Assembly (NCBI RefSeq): GCF_001486505.1
Contig: NZ_LN909066.1
Coordinates: forward strand, 972,452 to 1,036,451
Direction of reading: 5' to 3'
Length of the DNA stretch: 64,000 nucleotides
Origin: Paenibacillus rubinfantis
Lineage (GTDB): Bacteria; Bacillota; Bacilli; Paenibacillales; Paenibacillaceae
Notes under the pieces: generated by a model
Seen by the model: the letters and a program-made list of their open reading frames with translations, nothing else
What the model was told of the DNA's origin: nothing
The model's database searches: none
Position numbers and translations under genes: made by a program
Part shown: piece after piece, positions 26,130-34,138 of the stretch
How the letters are laid out: every line of letters starts with the position of its first letter
How positions within the stretch are numbered: the first letter of the stretch is position 1

Positions 26130-26957
26130 TTAATTCGCTGCAGGTTGGTTCTTGATGGCGTCGTTCATGATCGTAAGTCGCTCTTCTTCCGAGATGCCCG
26201 CCAGAATCTCATTGATTTTCTCCGTCAGCTCACTGCCTTTCTCCAAGCCAACCGCAATGGCGGTGTCGTCGTCCGAAGTGGTGAAGCCTTCCGTGAATTC
26301 GACGTAAGCGAAATTCTCGTTGGCCGTTGCGGCGCTGATGCCTTCCGGCAGCTCCGAGACATAACCGTCGATTGCACCCGATTCTAAGGCCACGCGCATC
26401 GCCGGGAAGTTGTCCATGGCCGGTTGCTTATTCACGCCGTTAATTTGGTCGATGACCGAGTAATGGAACGTATTCAGCTGGGCCGTAATTTTAGCGCCGC
26501 TGAAATCCTGGATCGAGGTAGCTCCTTCATAAGAGCTTCCTTTCTTCACCACCATCACGAGGTTCGATTTATAGTAGTTGTCCGAGAAATCGATCGTCTT
26601 CTTGCGCTCTTCCGTTGGGGACATGCCCGCGATGATAGCGTCGATCTTGCCGGACGTCAGCGCCGGAACCAGACCATCCCATTCGGTCTTCACGATCACC
26701 AGCTTCTTGCCAAGGCCGTCGGCGATTTTCTTGGCGATCTCCACGTCGTAGCCACCTGCGAATTCGGCGCTGCCGTCAATCGGAACCCCACCGTTCGCTT
26801 CCCCGCTTTGCGTCCAGTTAAACGGGGCGTACCCCGCCTCGAGACCCACTTTAAACGTAGTTTCGTCTTTGCTGCCGGAACTGCAGCCCGCCAGAACAAG
26901 CATCGCCGACAGCAGCATCAAGATAGATAAGGACCAGGTTTTTCTCATTTTCTTCAC
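26130..26957 (-). CDS. Amino acid ABC transporter substrate-binding lipoprotein (probably lysine)
   Basis: A 275-residue family 3 solute-binding protein. The signal peptide ends in the lipobox LAGC, then a Ser/Gly linker. Binding-fold landmarks include YDVEIAKKIADGLGKKL, GKIDAIIAGMSPTEERKKTI and DFSDNYYKSN. The gene follows a leader with a lysine riboswitch and intrinsic terminator, so expression should fall when lysine is plentiful. Family members bind Arg, Lys, His, Gln or cystine; lysine is inferred from regulation, not from binding-site residues. Confidence 0.93.
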   Translation of the reverse strand: MKKMRKTWSLSILMLLSAMLVLAGCSSGSKDETTFKVGLEAGYAPFNWTQSGEANGGVPIDGSAEFAGGYDVEIAKKIADGLGKKLVIVKTEWDGLVPALTSGKIDAIIAGMSPTEERKKTIDFSDNYYKSNLVMVVKKGSSYEGATSIQDFSGAKITAQLNTFHYSVIDQINGVNKQPAMDNFPAMRVALESGAIDGYVSELPEGISAATANENFAYVEFTEGFTTSDDDTAIAVGLEKGSELTEKINEILAGISEEERLTIMNDAIKNQPAAN

Positions 26958-26991
26958 TCTCCATACAGATTAATAGATGAATAACAGAAAC

Positions 26992-27245
26992 AAAAAAACG
27001 GCTTCGGGTATACTCCGAGGCCGTTTGTTGGGTTCATTTCCGTTCCGACACCCACAGTCCCCTCGACGAGATAGCGCAACTTGATAGATCGGGTCATCTA
27101 CCAAGACAGTCCTGCAGCTCTTAACTGCAGACCCAGCAGCGTACAGTGAGCCTGTACCCCGCTTCGGCGACATTTCCTTCTCCCCGGCCTCTTCACCTGC
27201 TCAAGCTCCGCCGGAAACTGTTAAATATCGCGCCTCTACCCCACC
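26992..27245 (-). ncRNA. Lysine riboswitch (L box) with intrinsic terminator
   Basis: On the minus strand the leader reads GTAGAGGCGCG (27229-27239), then GTCGCCGAAGCGGGGTACAG, CTGCTGGGTCTGCAG, GCAGGACTGTCTTGG and GCGCTATCTCGTCGAGGGG (to about 27060), matching the conserved segments and order of the lysC leader aptamer, including the P1 pairing GGTAG/CTATC. It is followed by a terminator (26992-27025: AACGGCCTCGG...CCGAAGCCGTT and seven T). Lysine binding should favour termination and shut off the ABC transporter genes. Exact aptamer boundaries are approximate. Confidence 0.9.
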
Positions 27246-27280
27246 CTGAAGAACGTGAGGTCTGATTCAATTGTGTTTGT

Positions 27281-27309
27281 AGGATACAATATCAACTCTA
27301 TTCTGTCAA
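27281..27309 (-). promoter_or_regulatory. Promoter of the lysine riboswitch operon
   Basis: Minus strand TTGACA (27304-27309), 17-nt spacer, TATCCT (27281-27286); transcription should begin near 27274, about 30 nt before the aptamer. Confidence 0.75.
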
Positions 27310-27348
27310 ACTAACATAGGGTGGGAATGATAGGAAAGGAGTCCCGGA

Positions 27349-27377
27349 TTGACAGTCCGAGAGCCATCGTATATCAT
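27349..27377 (+). promoter_or_regulatory. Promoter of the DUF2087-speD unit
   Basis: TTGACA at 27349, 17-nt spacer and TATCAT at 27372; the -10 box is overlapped by the inverted repeat listed next. Confidence 0.75.
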
Positions 27378-27406
27378 CTAATTAAATATTTATCTAATTA
27401 GATGAT
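27373..27406. promoter_or_regulatory. Operator-like inverted repeat over the DUF2087 promoter
   Basis: Perfect 12-bp arms ATCATCTAATTA and TAATTAGATGAT around a 10-nt AT-only-plus-C spacer. The right arm also contains the internal palindrome ATCTAATTAGAT, so ATCTAATTA occurs twice directly. It covers the -10 box and transcription start, a typical repressor site. No regulator gene of a known DNA-binding family is adjacent, except possibly the DUF2087 protein itself. Confidence 0.6.
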
Positions 27407-27439
27407 AAACTAATTTACAGTTGATAAGGAGGTACCCCT

Positions 27440-27745
27440 ATGACCACCCCACGTACGCCTTTACCGGAGAACGTTCTGCGTAATTTTTTCACAAAAGAAG
27501 GCACACTAAAACACCTGCCCGCCCAGCTCAAGAAGAAGCTGATCGTCCTGGAGTATTTGGCCGCCGGCCTTGAGCCCGGACGGAGTTATGCGGAAGCCGA
27601 GATCAACGCGTATATTAAGCGCTTTGACGAGGATTACGCCACCATCCGCCGCGAATGGATCATCCATCGGTTCATGCACAGGGAACAGGACATCTATACC
27701 TTGAACCCGCCGGAGCAGTGGACAAGATGGGATGAGCTGCAGTAG
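27440..27745 (+). CDS. DUF2087 family protein
   Basis: A 101-residue protein consisting of one DUF2087 domain, recognised by LKHLPAQLKKKLIVLEYLA, the segment YAEAEINAYIKRFDEDYATIRREWI and the ending HRFMHREQDIYTLNPPEQW. The domain is often joined to an ArsR-type helix-turn-helix in other proteins, and may itself resemble a winged helix, but its role is not established. A perfect ribosome binding site (AAGGAGG) precedes ATG 27440. It lies downstream of a palindrome-covered promoter and 70 nt before speD. Autoregulation is an open possibility. Confidence 0.85.
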   Translation: MTTPRTPLPENVLRNFFTKEGTLKHLPAQLKKKLIVLEYLAAGLEPGRSYAEAEINAYIKRFDEDYATIRREWIIHRFMHREQDIYTLNPPEQWTRWDELQ

Positions 27746-27815
27746 CGGGACGTTTTTTTTCCAGAAGAAAAGGGAATAACCAATAGGGTACACCTATGCT
27801 AAGGGGGATTCCCTG

Positions 27816-28643
27816 ATGAAGTTGACGCCGGAGCAGCGCATTCAGCTGCATGAGTTCAACAATCTGACCAAAACGTTAAGCTTCAATATGTACGATGTGT
27901 GCTACACCCGTACCAAAGAGGAACGCGAAGCCTATATCGCTTATATCGACGACCAGTACAATTCCGACCGCCTGACAAAAATCCTCAGCACCGTTTCCGA
28001 AATTATCGGCGCTCATATTTTGAATATCGCGAACCAAGATTACGTTCCGCAAGGGGCCAGCGTGACCATGCTGATTTCCGAGGGGCCTGTGGTAGAGGTG
28101 CCCACCGAGTCGTTTGACGAATCGCCGGGTCCGCTGCCGGACTCCGTCGTGATGCAGCTCGATAAAAGCCATATCACCGTCCACACGTATCCCGAATACG
28201 ATCCCAACGAGAGCATCAGCACGTTCCGGGCCGACATCGATGTATCCACCTGCGGGGAGATTTCGCCACTGAAGGCGCTGAATTATCTGATTCATTCCTT
28301 TGAGGCGGACATTATGACGATCGATTATCGCGTTCGCGGATTCACCCGGGACATTAACGGCCACAAGCTGTTCATCGACCACGATATCAGCTCCATCCAG
28401 AACTACATTCCCGACGATGTGATCGAGCAATATCAGATGATCGACGTCAATGTGTATCCGGAGCATATTTTCCATACGAAATGCAAGCTGAAGCAGTTTG
28501 ACCTGAACAACTATCTGTTTGGGTATACGAAGGACGAGCTTACGCCAGAGGAGCAAAAACAGATTACGGCGATGCTCGTCACCGAAATGGATGAGATTTT
28601 CTACGGCAAAAATATCGCCTCCGGATCGCTGGAGGACAGCTAG
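27816..28643 (+). CDS. speD: S-adenosylmethionine decarboxylase proenzyme
   Basis: Makes decarboxylated SAM, the aminopropyl donor for spermidine synthesis. The protein is the long Gram-negative/Bacillales-type SpeD (275 residues here, about 264 in E. coli). The self-cleavage site is Lys-Ser in [13 protein letters not shown]; cleavage turns that Ser into the catalytic pyruvoyl group. Conserved segments [18 protein letters not shown] and [14 protein letters not shown] follow. The start ATG 27816 has AAGGGGGATTCC upstream. No spermidine synthase gene is adjacent; the spermidine-synthase-like gene at 10.9 kb lacks clear polyamine motifs. Confidence 0.93.
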   Translation: MKLTPEQRIQLHEFNNLTKTLSFNMYDVCYTRTKEEREAYIAYIDDQYNSDRLTKILSTVSEIIGAHILNIANQDYVPQGASVTMLISEGPVVEVPTESFDESPGPLPDSVVMQLDKSHITVHTYPEYDPNESISTFRADIDVSTCGEISPLKALNYLIHSFEADIMTIDYRVRGFTRDINGHKLFIDHDISSIQNYIPDDVIEQYQMIDVNVYPEHIFHTKCKLKQFDLNNYLFGYTKDELTPEEQKQITAMLVTEMDEIFYGKNIASGSLEDS

Positions 28644-28660
28644 GCTAGGCGAAATTAATA

Positions 28661-28700
28661 CAGCCCTGAGCCGGGTACGGCTTAGGGCTGCTTTTGTTTT
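28661..28700. terminator. Terminator between speD and znuA
   Basis: CAGCCCTGAGCC and GGCTTAGGGCTG form a hairpin followed by CTTTTGTTTT; it serves speD and overlaps the znuA stop. Confidence 0.85.
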
Positions 28701-29802
28701 ATTCGCTTAATGCGGCTTTCAAGGCTTCCAGGTTTTGGCGCATCAGCGACAAATAATCTTCGCCCGCCGCTTCGTCTTCGGCCGTCAACCCTTCGATCGG
28801 GTTCAGCACCGCCGTCTTCGCTCCGATTTCCCGGGCAATCGTCTCGGCGACTTTGGAGGAGACCAGCGTTTCGAAGAAGATGGTCTTCACCTGATGCTCC
28901 TCGGCGAACTTCACGATCTCCGTCATCTGCGCCGCCGACGGCTCCTGGTCAGGGGACAACCCGGCGATCGGCACTTGGATCAGCCCATACTCTTGGGCCA
29001 GGTAGCCAAATGCGGCGTGCTGCGTAATAAAGTCCTTCCGTTTGGCATTCGCCAATCCCTCGGTGAAATCCTGATCCAGCTGCTCCAGCTTGGCCGCGTA
29101 GGCGTCGGCGTTTTGTTTGTATTGGTCGGCATGCTCCGGGTCGGCCTTCGCCAATGCGGCTTCAATGTTGCGCACCTCTTGAACTGCCAGCGTCGGCGAC
29201 AACCAAACGTGCGGGTCCAGCCCGCCGTGATCGTGGTTATGTTCATGATCGTGAGCGGCTTCTTCTGCGTTGGCTTCATGATCCGCGGCATGCTCTTCCT
29301 CGTTGGCATGATTAGCGTCGTCAGCATGCTCTTCCGCTTCATGCCCGTGTTCCTCTTCTTCTCCGCCCTCCATCAACGTAATCCCTTCGCTGGCCTCCAC
29401 GATCTCCGGCTTGCTGTTCGCGGCAGACGCCTCCACCTGTTCCAGCCAGCTTTCCATCCCGGCGCCGTTTACGATCAACAGATCGGATTCGGTCAGCTTC
29501 CGAATATCCTGGGGGCTTGGTTCCCAGTCATGTGGCTCCATGCCGCCGGGAACCAACAGCTCGACCGTCGCCAAATCGCCGGCAACCTGCTTCGTAAACT
29601 CGTAAATCGGGTAAAAGCTTGTTTGAATCCGCAAGGTTGGTTCCCCATCATTCGTTCCACCGCTATTTGCCGTATTCCCAGCGGCATTCGCCGACTTGGC
29701 CGCATTCCCTTCGGGCTGTCCGCCCCCGCCACAACCGGCGATCAACAACACCAAGCTCAGGCCAACCGCAGCGGCGCCCCGTTTTGCAAATCCCATCTTC
29801 AT
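28699..29802 (-). CDS. znuA: Zinc ABC transporter substrate-binding lipoprotein
   Basis: A 367-residue cluster 9 (ZnuA/AdcA) metal-binding protein. Lipobox LIAGC, then an N-terminal lobe with the first metal His in GGMEPHDWEPSPQD, a long His/Glu/Asp-rich loop (about residues 148-205) and the second site GLDPHVWLSP, then HAAFGYLAQEYGL. The acidic His loop is the mark of zinc-specific members, as opposed to manganese. Start at ATG 29802, or the ATG two codons later. Last gene of znuC-B-A; a Zur box lies before znuC. Confidence 0.93.
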   Translation of the reverse strand: MKMGFAKRGAAAVGLSLVLLIAGCGGGGQPEGNAAKSANAAGNTANSGGTNDGEPTLRIQTSFYPIYEFTKQVAGDLATVELLVPGGMEPHDWEPSPQDIRKLTESDLLIVNGAGMESWLEQVEASAANSKPEIVEASEGITLMEGGEEEEHGHEAEEHADDANHANEEEHAADHEANAEEAAHDHEHNHDHGGLDPHVWLSPTLAVQEVRNIEAALAKADPEHADQYKQNADAYAAKLEQLDQDFTEGLANAKRKDFITQHAAFGYLAQEYGLIQVPIAGLSPDQEPSAAQMTEIVKFAEEHQVKTIFFETLVSSKVAETIAREIGAKTAVLNPIEGLTAEDEAAGEDYLSLMRQNLEALKAALSE

Positions 29803-29817
29803 CCTCGTTTCTCTCCC

Positions 29818-30720
29818 TTACTCCATCGATAATGTCTCGCCGTCTTTAGTTGGCAAGGTTATGAAATCTTCTTTGTCCCGCGCCGCACGCTTCACGCGGC
29901 GACCGTTCCTTTGAGCCATCCGGCCCCGGAGCTTCTGCCCTGCGATACCGGTCAATAGAAACAACAGCAAGATCAACGCGATCGTCCCGCCGGGCGGCAT
30001 ATCCAGATAATAAGAAGCGGTTAACCCGCTGAAGATCCCCGTTAAGCCAGCGGCCACCGCGATCATGATCGCAGCGGCAAACCCGCGGGCCAACCGCAGC
30101 GCAAGCGAGGCCGGCAACACGATCAGCGAGGACACCAGCAGTACGCCAACGACCGGAATCGCCGCCGCTACCGCCATTCCGGTAAACACCGCGAAGGAGA
30201 ACGACAGCCACTTCACCGAAATCCCGCTGATTCGAGCGGTTTCTTCGTCAAAGGTCAAGCTGTACAGCGGTCTGCGCAGCACGGTGAAATACACGGCGCC
30301 CACCAGGGCAACGCCGGCCATCAACGCCAGTTGCGTGTCGCTCACCGCAACGATTGAGCCGAACAGGTACGCGCTGAAGCTTTGGCTCAAGCTGCTTCGC
30401 AAGTTCATCAACACCACGGCGAGCGCCAGCCCCGACGTCATGACGATCGCGACCGGCATTTCGCTGTAGGCCCGGTAGCTCCGGCGGAGCTGCTCAATCA
30501 GCAGCCCGCCAAGGATGGCGGCGACGAAGCCGGCCACCGCCGGGCTCCAGCCCAGCACGGCCCCCAGCGCTACACCGGCGAGCGAGACGTGGGACAACGT
30601 ATCGGCCATTAGCGCCTGACGTCGCAGCATCAAATAAACGCCGATAACCGGGGCGATACTTCCGATCAATGCGCCGGCCCAAAATGCACGCTGCATGAAC
30701 GCGTAGTCAAACATTGCCAT
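29818..30720 (-). CDS. znuB: Zinc ABC transporter permease
   Basis: A 300-residue ABC-3 family permease with about eight or nine membrane helices. The family motif TLSHVSLAGVALGAVLG follows helix 2. The C-terminal 40 residues are basic and hydrophilic (KLRGRMAQRNGRRVKRAARD), longer than usual. Start at 30720, or ATG 30714, which has GAGGA at good spacing; the gene overlaps the 3' end of znuC by about 50 nt, so the two are translationally coupled. Confidence 0.92.
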   Translation of the reverse strand: MAMFDYAFMQRAFWAGALIGSIAPVIGVYLMLRRQALMADTLSHVSLAGVALGAVLGWSPAVAGFVAAILGGLLIEQLRRSYRAYSEMPVAIVMTSGLALAVVLMNLRSSLSQSFSAYLFGSIVAVSDTQLALMAGVALVGAVYFTVLRRPLYSLTFDEETARISGISVKWLSFSFAVFTGMAVAAAIPVVGVLLVSSLIVLPASLALRLARGFAAAIMIAVAAGLTGIFSGLTASYYLDMPPGGTIALILLLFLLTGIAGQKLRGRMAQRNGRRVKRAARDKEDFITLPTKDGETLSME

Positions 30721-31373
30721 TCCTCGCTTTCCTCTTGCTCCAGGGAAATCAGGCGGTCCAGATACGCCTCCGCCTCCTCCGGGCCGTGGGTCACCATGAT
30801 GACCGTTAGGCCGTGCTGGTCGGCCATGTGCCGCAGCAGCCGGTAAAATCCTTGGCGGCTTTGCCGGTCCATCCCCGTTGTGGGTTCATCCAGAACCAGC
30901 ACCCGGGGCTGTCCGGCTAAAGCCCGGGCAATGCAGATGCGCTGCTTCTGTCCGCCTGACAGCTCCCCAATCTTCCGGTAGCGGTGCTCCCACATCCCTA
31001 CCTGCTTCAAGCTGCGTTCGACGATTTCACGCTCCTCCGCACCAAATCGCCGAAACAAGCCCAACCGGGGATAACACCCCGACTTCACCAGCTCCAGCAC
31101 CCGGCTGGGAAACCCGCTGTTAAACGCAGCGACCTGCTGCGGGACATATCCCACGTTCAGCCGGCCATCAACCCGCGCCGCTTCGTTGATTCTCACGCTC
31201 CCGCTCCAAGGCTTGAGCAGACCCAGCAGCAGCTTCAGCAGCGTTGTCTTGGCCGCACCGTTCGGACCGGTGATACCAACGAACTCGCCAACGCCGATTT
31301 CGAGGGACACCCCGTCGATAACCGGTTTGTCCCCATAACCAAACACGACGTTCTCCATCGTGGATAAAATCAT
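30666..31373 (-). CDS. znuC: Zinc ABC transporter ATP-binding protein
   Basis: A 235-residue ATPase. Walker A GPNGAAKTTLLKLLLGLL has Ala in place of the usual Gly-Ser just before the Lys (GPNGAAKT), still compatible with nucleotide binding. Signature [15 protein letters not shown], Walker B VLVLDEPTTGMD and switch His VMVTHGPEEA are intact. The start is ATG at 31373 after AAGGGG; a longer frame to 31391 would run into the Zur box. First gene of znuC-B-A. Confidence 0.92.
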   Translation of the reverse strand: MILSTMENVVFGYGDKPVIDGVSLEIGVGEFVGITGPNGAAKTTLLKLLLGLLKPWSGSVRINEAARVDGRLNVGYVPQQVAAFNSGFPSRVLELVKSGCYPRLGLFRRFGAEEREIVERSLKQVGMWEHRYRKIGELSGGQKQRICIARALAGQPRVLVLDEPTTGMDRQSRQGFYRLLRHMADQHGLTVIMVTHGPEEAEAYLDRLISLEQEESEEWQCLTTRSCSVHFGPAH

Positions 31374-31392
31374 GGTACCCCTTCTTCTCAAA

Positions 31393-31407
31393 GCGTAATT
31401 ATTACGA
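31393..31407. promoter_or_regulatory. Zur box upstream of znuCBA
   Basis: GCGTAATTATTACGA matches the Bacillus Zur consensus TCGTAATNATTACGA at 14 of 15 positions and lies 19 nt before the znuC start. A possible -35/-10 pair (TTGTCG, 17 nt, TATTAC) overlaps it on the minus strand. Confidence 0.85.
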
Positions 31408-31459
31408 TTAGCAAAAGCGACAAATCGCCCTCTACCGTACCTAAATTCGTAAGCCCTTC

Positions 31460-31609
31460 TTAACGCGTCTCCCGATGGATTGTATATTTGCGCAGCCGCG
31501 GCGAATACTTCCGCAGCTCCAGCCGCTCGGGGTGCGTCTTTTTATTTTTTGTTGTCGTATAGTTGCGATCTCCGCACTCCGTGCAAGCCAACGTAACCAC
31601 TACTCGCAT
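31460..31609 (-). CDS. rpmG: 50S ribosomal protein L33, partly Cys-depleted paralogue
   Basis: A 49-residue L33 missed by long-ORF criteria. The sequence runs [17 protein letters not shown], then [20 protein letters not shown], then [11 protein letters not shown]. The first CxxC zinc pair (CTEC) is kept, but the second pair, normally CPRCxKHT, is replaced by SPRLRKYT, so a four-Cys zinc site cannot form. Zinc-independent L33 paralogues are known Zur-regulated replacements that spare zinc. It lies 25 nt downstream of a COG0523 GTPase gene whose promoter has a perfect Zur box, and is followed by znuCBA. AGGGAAAAAC precedes the start ATG. Confidence 0.9.
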   Translation of the reverse strand: MRVVVTLACTECGDRNYTTTKNKKTHPERLELRKYSPRLRKYTIHRETR

Positions 31610-31634
31610 GTTTTTCCCTCCTTGATCTAAATAT

Positions 31635-32855
31635 TTATCCGGCGTTAATCGACTCTTCCGGCGTAATCCATGGCAGCGGATTCGGGAAGGCCGTCCAGTC
31701 CATCTGCATTTCCTCGTCGCTTAGCAGGCAGGCGTCAAGCTCCTGTTCGATCCCGGCGCGATCCATCCCGATGCCGATAAACACCAGTTCGGTGATCCGG
31801 TCGCCCCAAGTCTCGTCCCATCTGTGCCGCAGCTCAGGCTCCTCGGCAAACATCTCCTCCCGTTGCCCATCCGACAGCGAGGCCAACCAATAGCCGGCCG
31901 GTCCAAATTGGATTGACGGTCCCGCCTGACTCAAGTTGGCCGCCACATCCGCCTCCGTGGCGATCCAAGCCAGCCCTTTGGCCCGCACCACTTCCTCCGG
32001 CCATTCGCTCATAAATTGCGCGAGCCGCTCCGGATAAAACGGTCGTCTCCGCCGGTAGACAAACGAACCAATGCCGTATTCCTCCGTTTCCGGCGTATGG
32101 CTCTCCTGCTGCAGCTCCTGAATCCAGCCGGCCGATTGGCTGGCTTGCTCGAAGTCGAACAACCCCGTGTTCAGGATTTCCTGCGGTTCCACACGCCCCA
32201 GGGTTGAGCGGATCAGCTTGGCGGTTGGCTGCAGCTTGCGCAGAACCCCCTCCAGCTCCTTCAGCTCTTCCTCATCCACCAGGTCGCATTTGTTCAAAAT
32301 CAGGATGTCGCAGGTCTCGATTTGATCGATCAGCAGATCCACGACGTCGCGGGTATCCCCTTCTCCCGCCTGTTGTCCACGTTCCAGCAGCGTTTCGCCG
32401 GAGGAGAAATCATGCCAGAACCGGTAAGCGTCCACCACCGTCACCAGGCAGTCCAGCTTGGCGATCCCCGTCAAATCAATCCCCGTCTCTTCGTCCGCAT
32501 AAGTAAAGGTTTGGGCGATCGGCACCGGTTCGCTGATGCCCGTCGACTCGATTAGGATGTAATCAAACCGCCCCTCCGCCGCCAGCTTCTGAACCTCTCT
32601 CAGCAAATCATCACGAAGCGTACAGCAGATGCAGCCGTTCGACAGCTCCACCAGCTTCTCTTCCGTCCGGGACAGGCTCCCGCCAGCGCTAATCAACTCC
32701 GCGTCAATGTTAATCTCGCTCATGTCGTTTACGATTACCGCCACCTTCAAGCCTTGGCGATTGCTTAGGATATGGTTGAGCAGCGTTGTTTTGCCCGAAC
32801 CCAAATATCCGCACAGCACCGTCACGGGAATCGGGCGCGTTGGTTGTTCATTCAA
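31635..32855 (-). CDS. COG0523 GTPase, ZigA/YciC-like zinc metallochaperone
   Basis: A 406-residue CobW/COG0523 GTPase. Walker [16 protein letters not shown], the metal motif [12 protein letters not shown] (CxCC), Walker B ESTGISEP and base-recognition NKCDLVD are present, followed by the C-terminal CobW_C domain. Zur-controlled members of this family deliver or spare zinc for essential enzymes during starvation. The start is TTG 32855 after AAGGGGACG; an ATG at 32851 is out of frame. A sigma-A promoter with a perfect Zur box just downstream lies upstream, and the L33 paralogue follows in the same operon. Confidence 0.9.
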   Translation of the reverse strand: MNEQPTRPIPVTVLCGYLGSGKTTLLNHILSNRQGLKVAVIVNDMSEINIDAELISAGGSLSRTEEKLVELSNGCICCTLRDDLLREVQKLAAEGRFDYILIESTGISEPVPIAQTFTYADEETGIDLTGIAKLDCLVTVVDAYRFWHDFSSGETLLERGQQAGEGDTRDVVDLLIDQIETCDILILNKCDLVDEEELKELEGVLRKLQPTAKLIRSTLGRVEPQEILNTGLFDFEQASQSAGWIQELQQESHTPETEEYGIGSFVYRRRRPFYPERLAQFMSEWPEEVVRAKGLAWIATEADVAANLSQAGPSIQFGPAGYWLASLSDGQREEMFAEEPELRHRWDETWGDRITELVFIGIGMDRAGIEQELDACLLSDEEMQMDWTAFPNPLPWITPEESINAG

Positions 32856-32915
32856 TTCGATTCGTCCCCTTCCTAATCAAGGCCGATTACCTCATCCTTC
32901 AGGTTTTCGACTTAT

Positions 32916-32930
32916 TCGTAATTATTACGA
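32916..32930. promoter_or_regulatory. Perfect Zur box
   Basis: TCGTAATTATTACGA fits the Zur consensus exactly and lies at about +6 to +20 of the GTPase transcript, as a roadblock operator. It may also affect the divergent membrane-protein operon starting at 33083. Confidence 0.9.
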
Positions 32931-32942
32931 TTAATAATCCAT

Positions 32943-32972
32943 ACTATATCGTCCTTCCCTGGGCTTTGTCAA
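32943..32972 (-). promoter_or_regulatory. Promoter of the COG0523-rpmG operon
   Basis: Minus strand TTGACA (32967-32972), 18-nt spacer, TATAGT (32943-32948). Transcription should start near 32936, just upstream of the Zur box. Confidence 0.8.
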
Positions 32973-33082
32973 CTCTTGATACCGCCGTATGAACTAATCT
33001 ATCAACCCAGTTCTGAATCGTCTTGGAAAATAATAGATATGATACTGCACGGGATGCCGACTTTGTCCAAAAGGAGTACGCC

Positions 33083-34090
33083 ATGAATAAACAAGCCATC
33101 ACCCGAATGCTGCCGATTCTAGTGCCGGCCGCTTTCGCGCTTGCCTGCCTGACGGTTATGTACCCGTCCCTGATTCGGCAGGTTCCGCTCGACGAGCTGC
33201 AAACGTTCAAAACCAGCTTTCTCGGCATCTTGCTGGAGGCTCTGCCCTTCGTGCTGATCGGGGCGCTGCTCTCCTCGCTCCTGCACCTGTTCGTCTCCGA
33301 GAACACGCTGCGCCGCTTCATGCCGAAGCATCCCGTTCCGGGCATTTTGTTCGCCTGTCTGCTCGGCCTGATCTTCCCGGTGTGCGAATGCGGAATGATT
33401 CCGCTTATCCGCCGGATGATTCAGAAAGGGATGCCCGTATACATCGCCGTCGTTTTCATTTTGTCCGGACCGATCTTGAATCCGGTCGTGTTTGGCGCTA
33501 CCTACATGGCTTTTCGCCTCTATCCCGAAATGGTGTACGCCCGGATGGGACTGGCCTTTGCCGTAGCAGCCGCAATCGGAACGATCGTTTACCTGACTTG
33601 GAAGGATCCTCCCTTGAAACATGCCCTCTCCGCCAGCGCGGATACGGGAGGTGAGCCCCACTCTCCTGCGCATGGCGGGAGCAAGCTGACCGCCGTGTTC
33701 GTTCACGCTGCGGACGAGGTATTTGAAATGGGAAAATACTTGTTGATCGGCTGCATCCTGACCGCAGGCATTCAATCGTTTGTTGCCCATGAACAGCTTG
33801 CGGACATCGGCGGCGGCTCCGTCACCAGCTACTTGTTTATGATGGGCTTCGCGTTCCTTCTGTCGCTGTGTTCGACGTCCGACGCGTTTGTGGCCTCGGC
33901 TTTTTTGCCAACTTTCTCCGGCGGTTCGCTGCTTGCTTTTCTCGTCTTCGGGCCGATGCTCGATTTCAAAAACCTGCTGATGCTGCTGTCCGTGTTCCGC
34001 ACAAAATTTGTCCTGTACCTGTCCTTCCTGATCTGTACGCTCGTGTTTACGGGGGCGGCGTTAACCGGCACGCTCTGGCTAAATCCGTAA
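33083..34090 (+). CDS. Permease of the YraQ/YcgR (UPF0718) family
   Basis: A 335-residue membrane protein with about eight helices. It belongs to the ArsP_1/YraQ permease family: the Cys motif PVCECGMIPLI in an early helix and the matching SLCSTSDAFVASAFLP near the C terminus. A central cytosolic loop (about residues 185-225) is polar. The start is ATG 33083 after AAAGGAG; a longer frame to 33023 has no ribosome binding site. It pairs with the following TIGR03943/DUF1980 gene as in the B. subtilis ycgR-ycgQ pair. Its place amid Zur-linked genes suggests a role in metal homeostasis; the transported species is unknown. Confidence 0.85.
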   Translation: MNKQAITRMLPILVPAAFALACLTVMYPSLIRQVPLDELQTFKTSFLGILLEALPFVLIGALLSSLLHLFVSENTLRRFMPKHPVPGILFACLLGLIFPVCECGMIPLIRRMIQKGMPVYIAVVFILSGPILNPVVFGATYMAFRLYPEMVYARMGLAFAVAAAIGTIVYLTWKDPPLKHALSASADTGGEPHSPAHGGSKLTAVFVHAADEVFEMGKYLLIGCILTAGIQSFVAHEQLADIGGGSVTSYLFMMGFAFLLSLCSTSDAFVASAFLPTFSGGSLLAFLVFGPMLDFKNLLMLLSVFRTKFVLYLSFLICTLVFTGAALTGTLWLNP

Positions 34091-34138
34091 CCCGGGACAA
34101 GAATTCGATCCTGCTTGAAAGGAGGCTGCGAAAACCGC

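Noticed and set aside
26970-27173. 67-residue minus-strand ORF in the lysine riboswitch
   Set aside because: It covers the aptamer and terminator, lacks a ribosome binding site and has no protein-like pattern.
28735-29832. 365-residue plus-strand ORF opposite znuA
   Set aside because: Antisense shadow: the znuA frame has a lipobox and metal-binding motifs, this frame has Arg/Leu-rich noise typical of high-G+C antisense frames.
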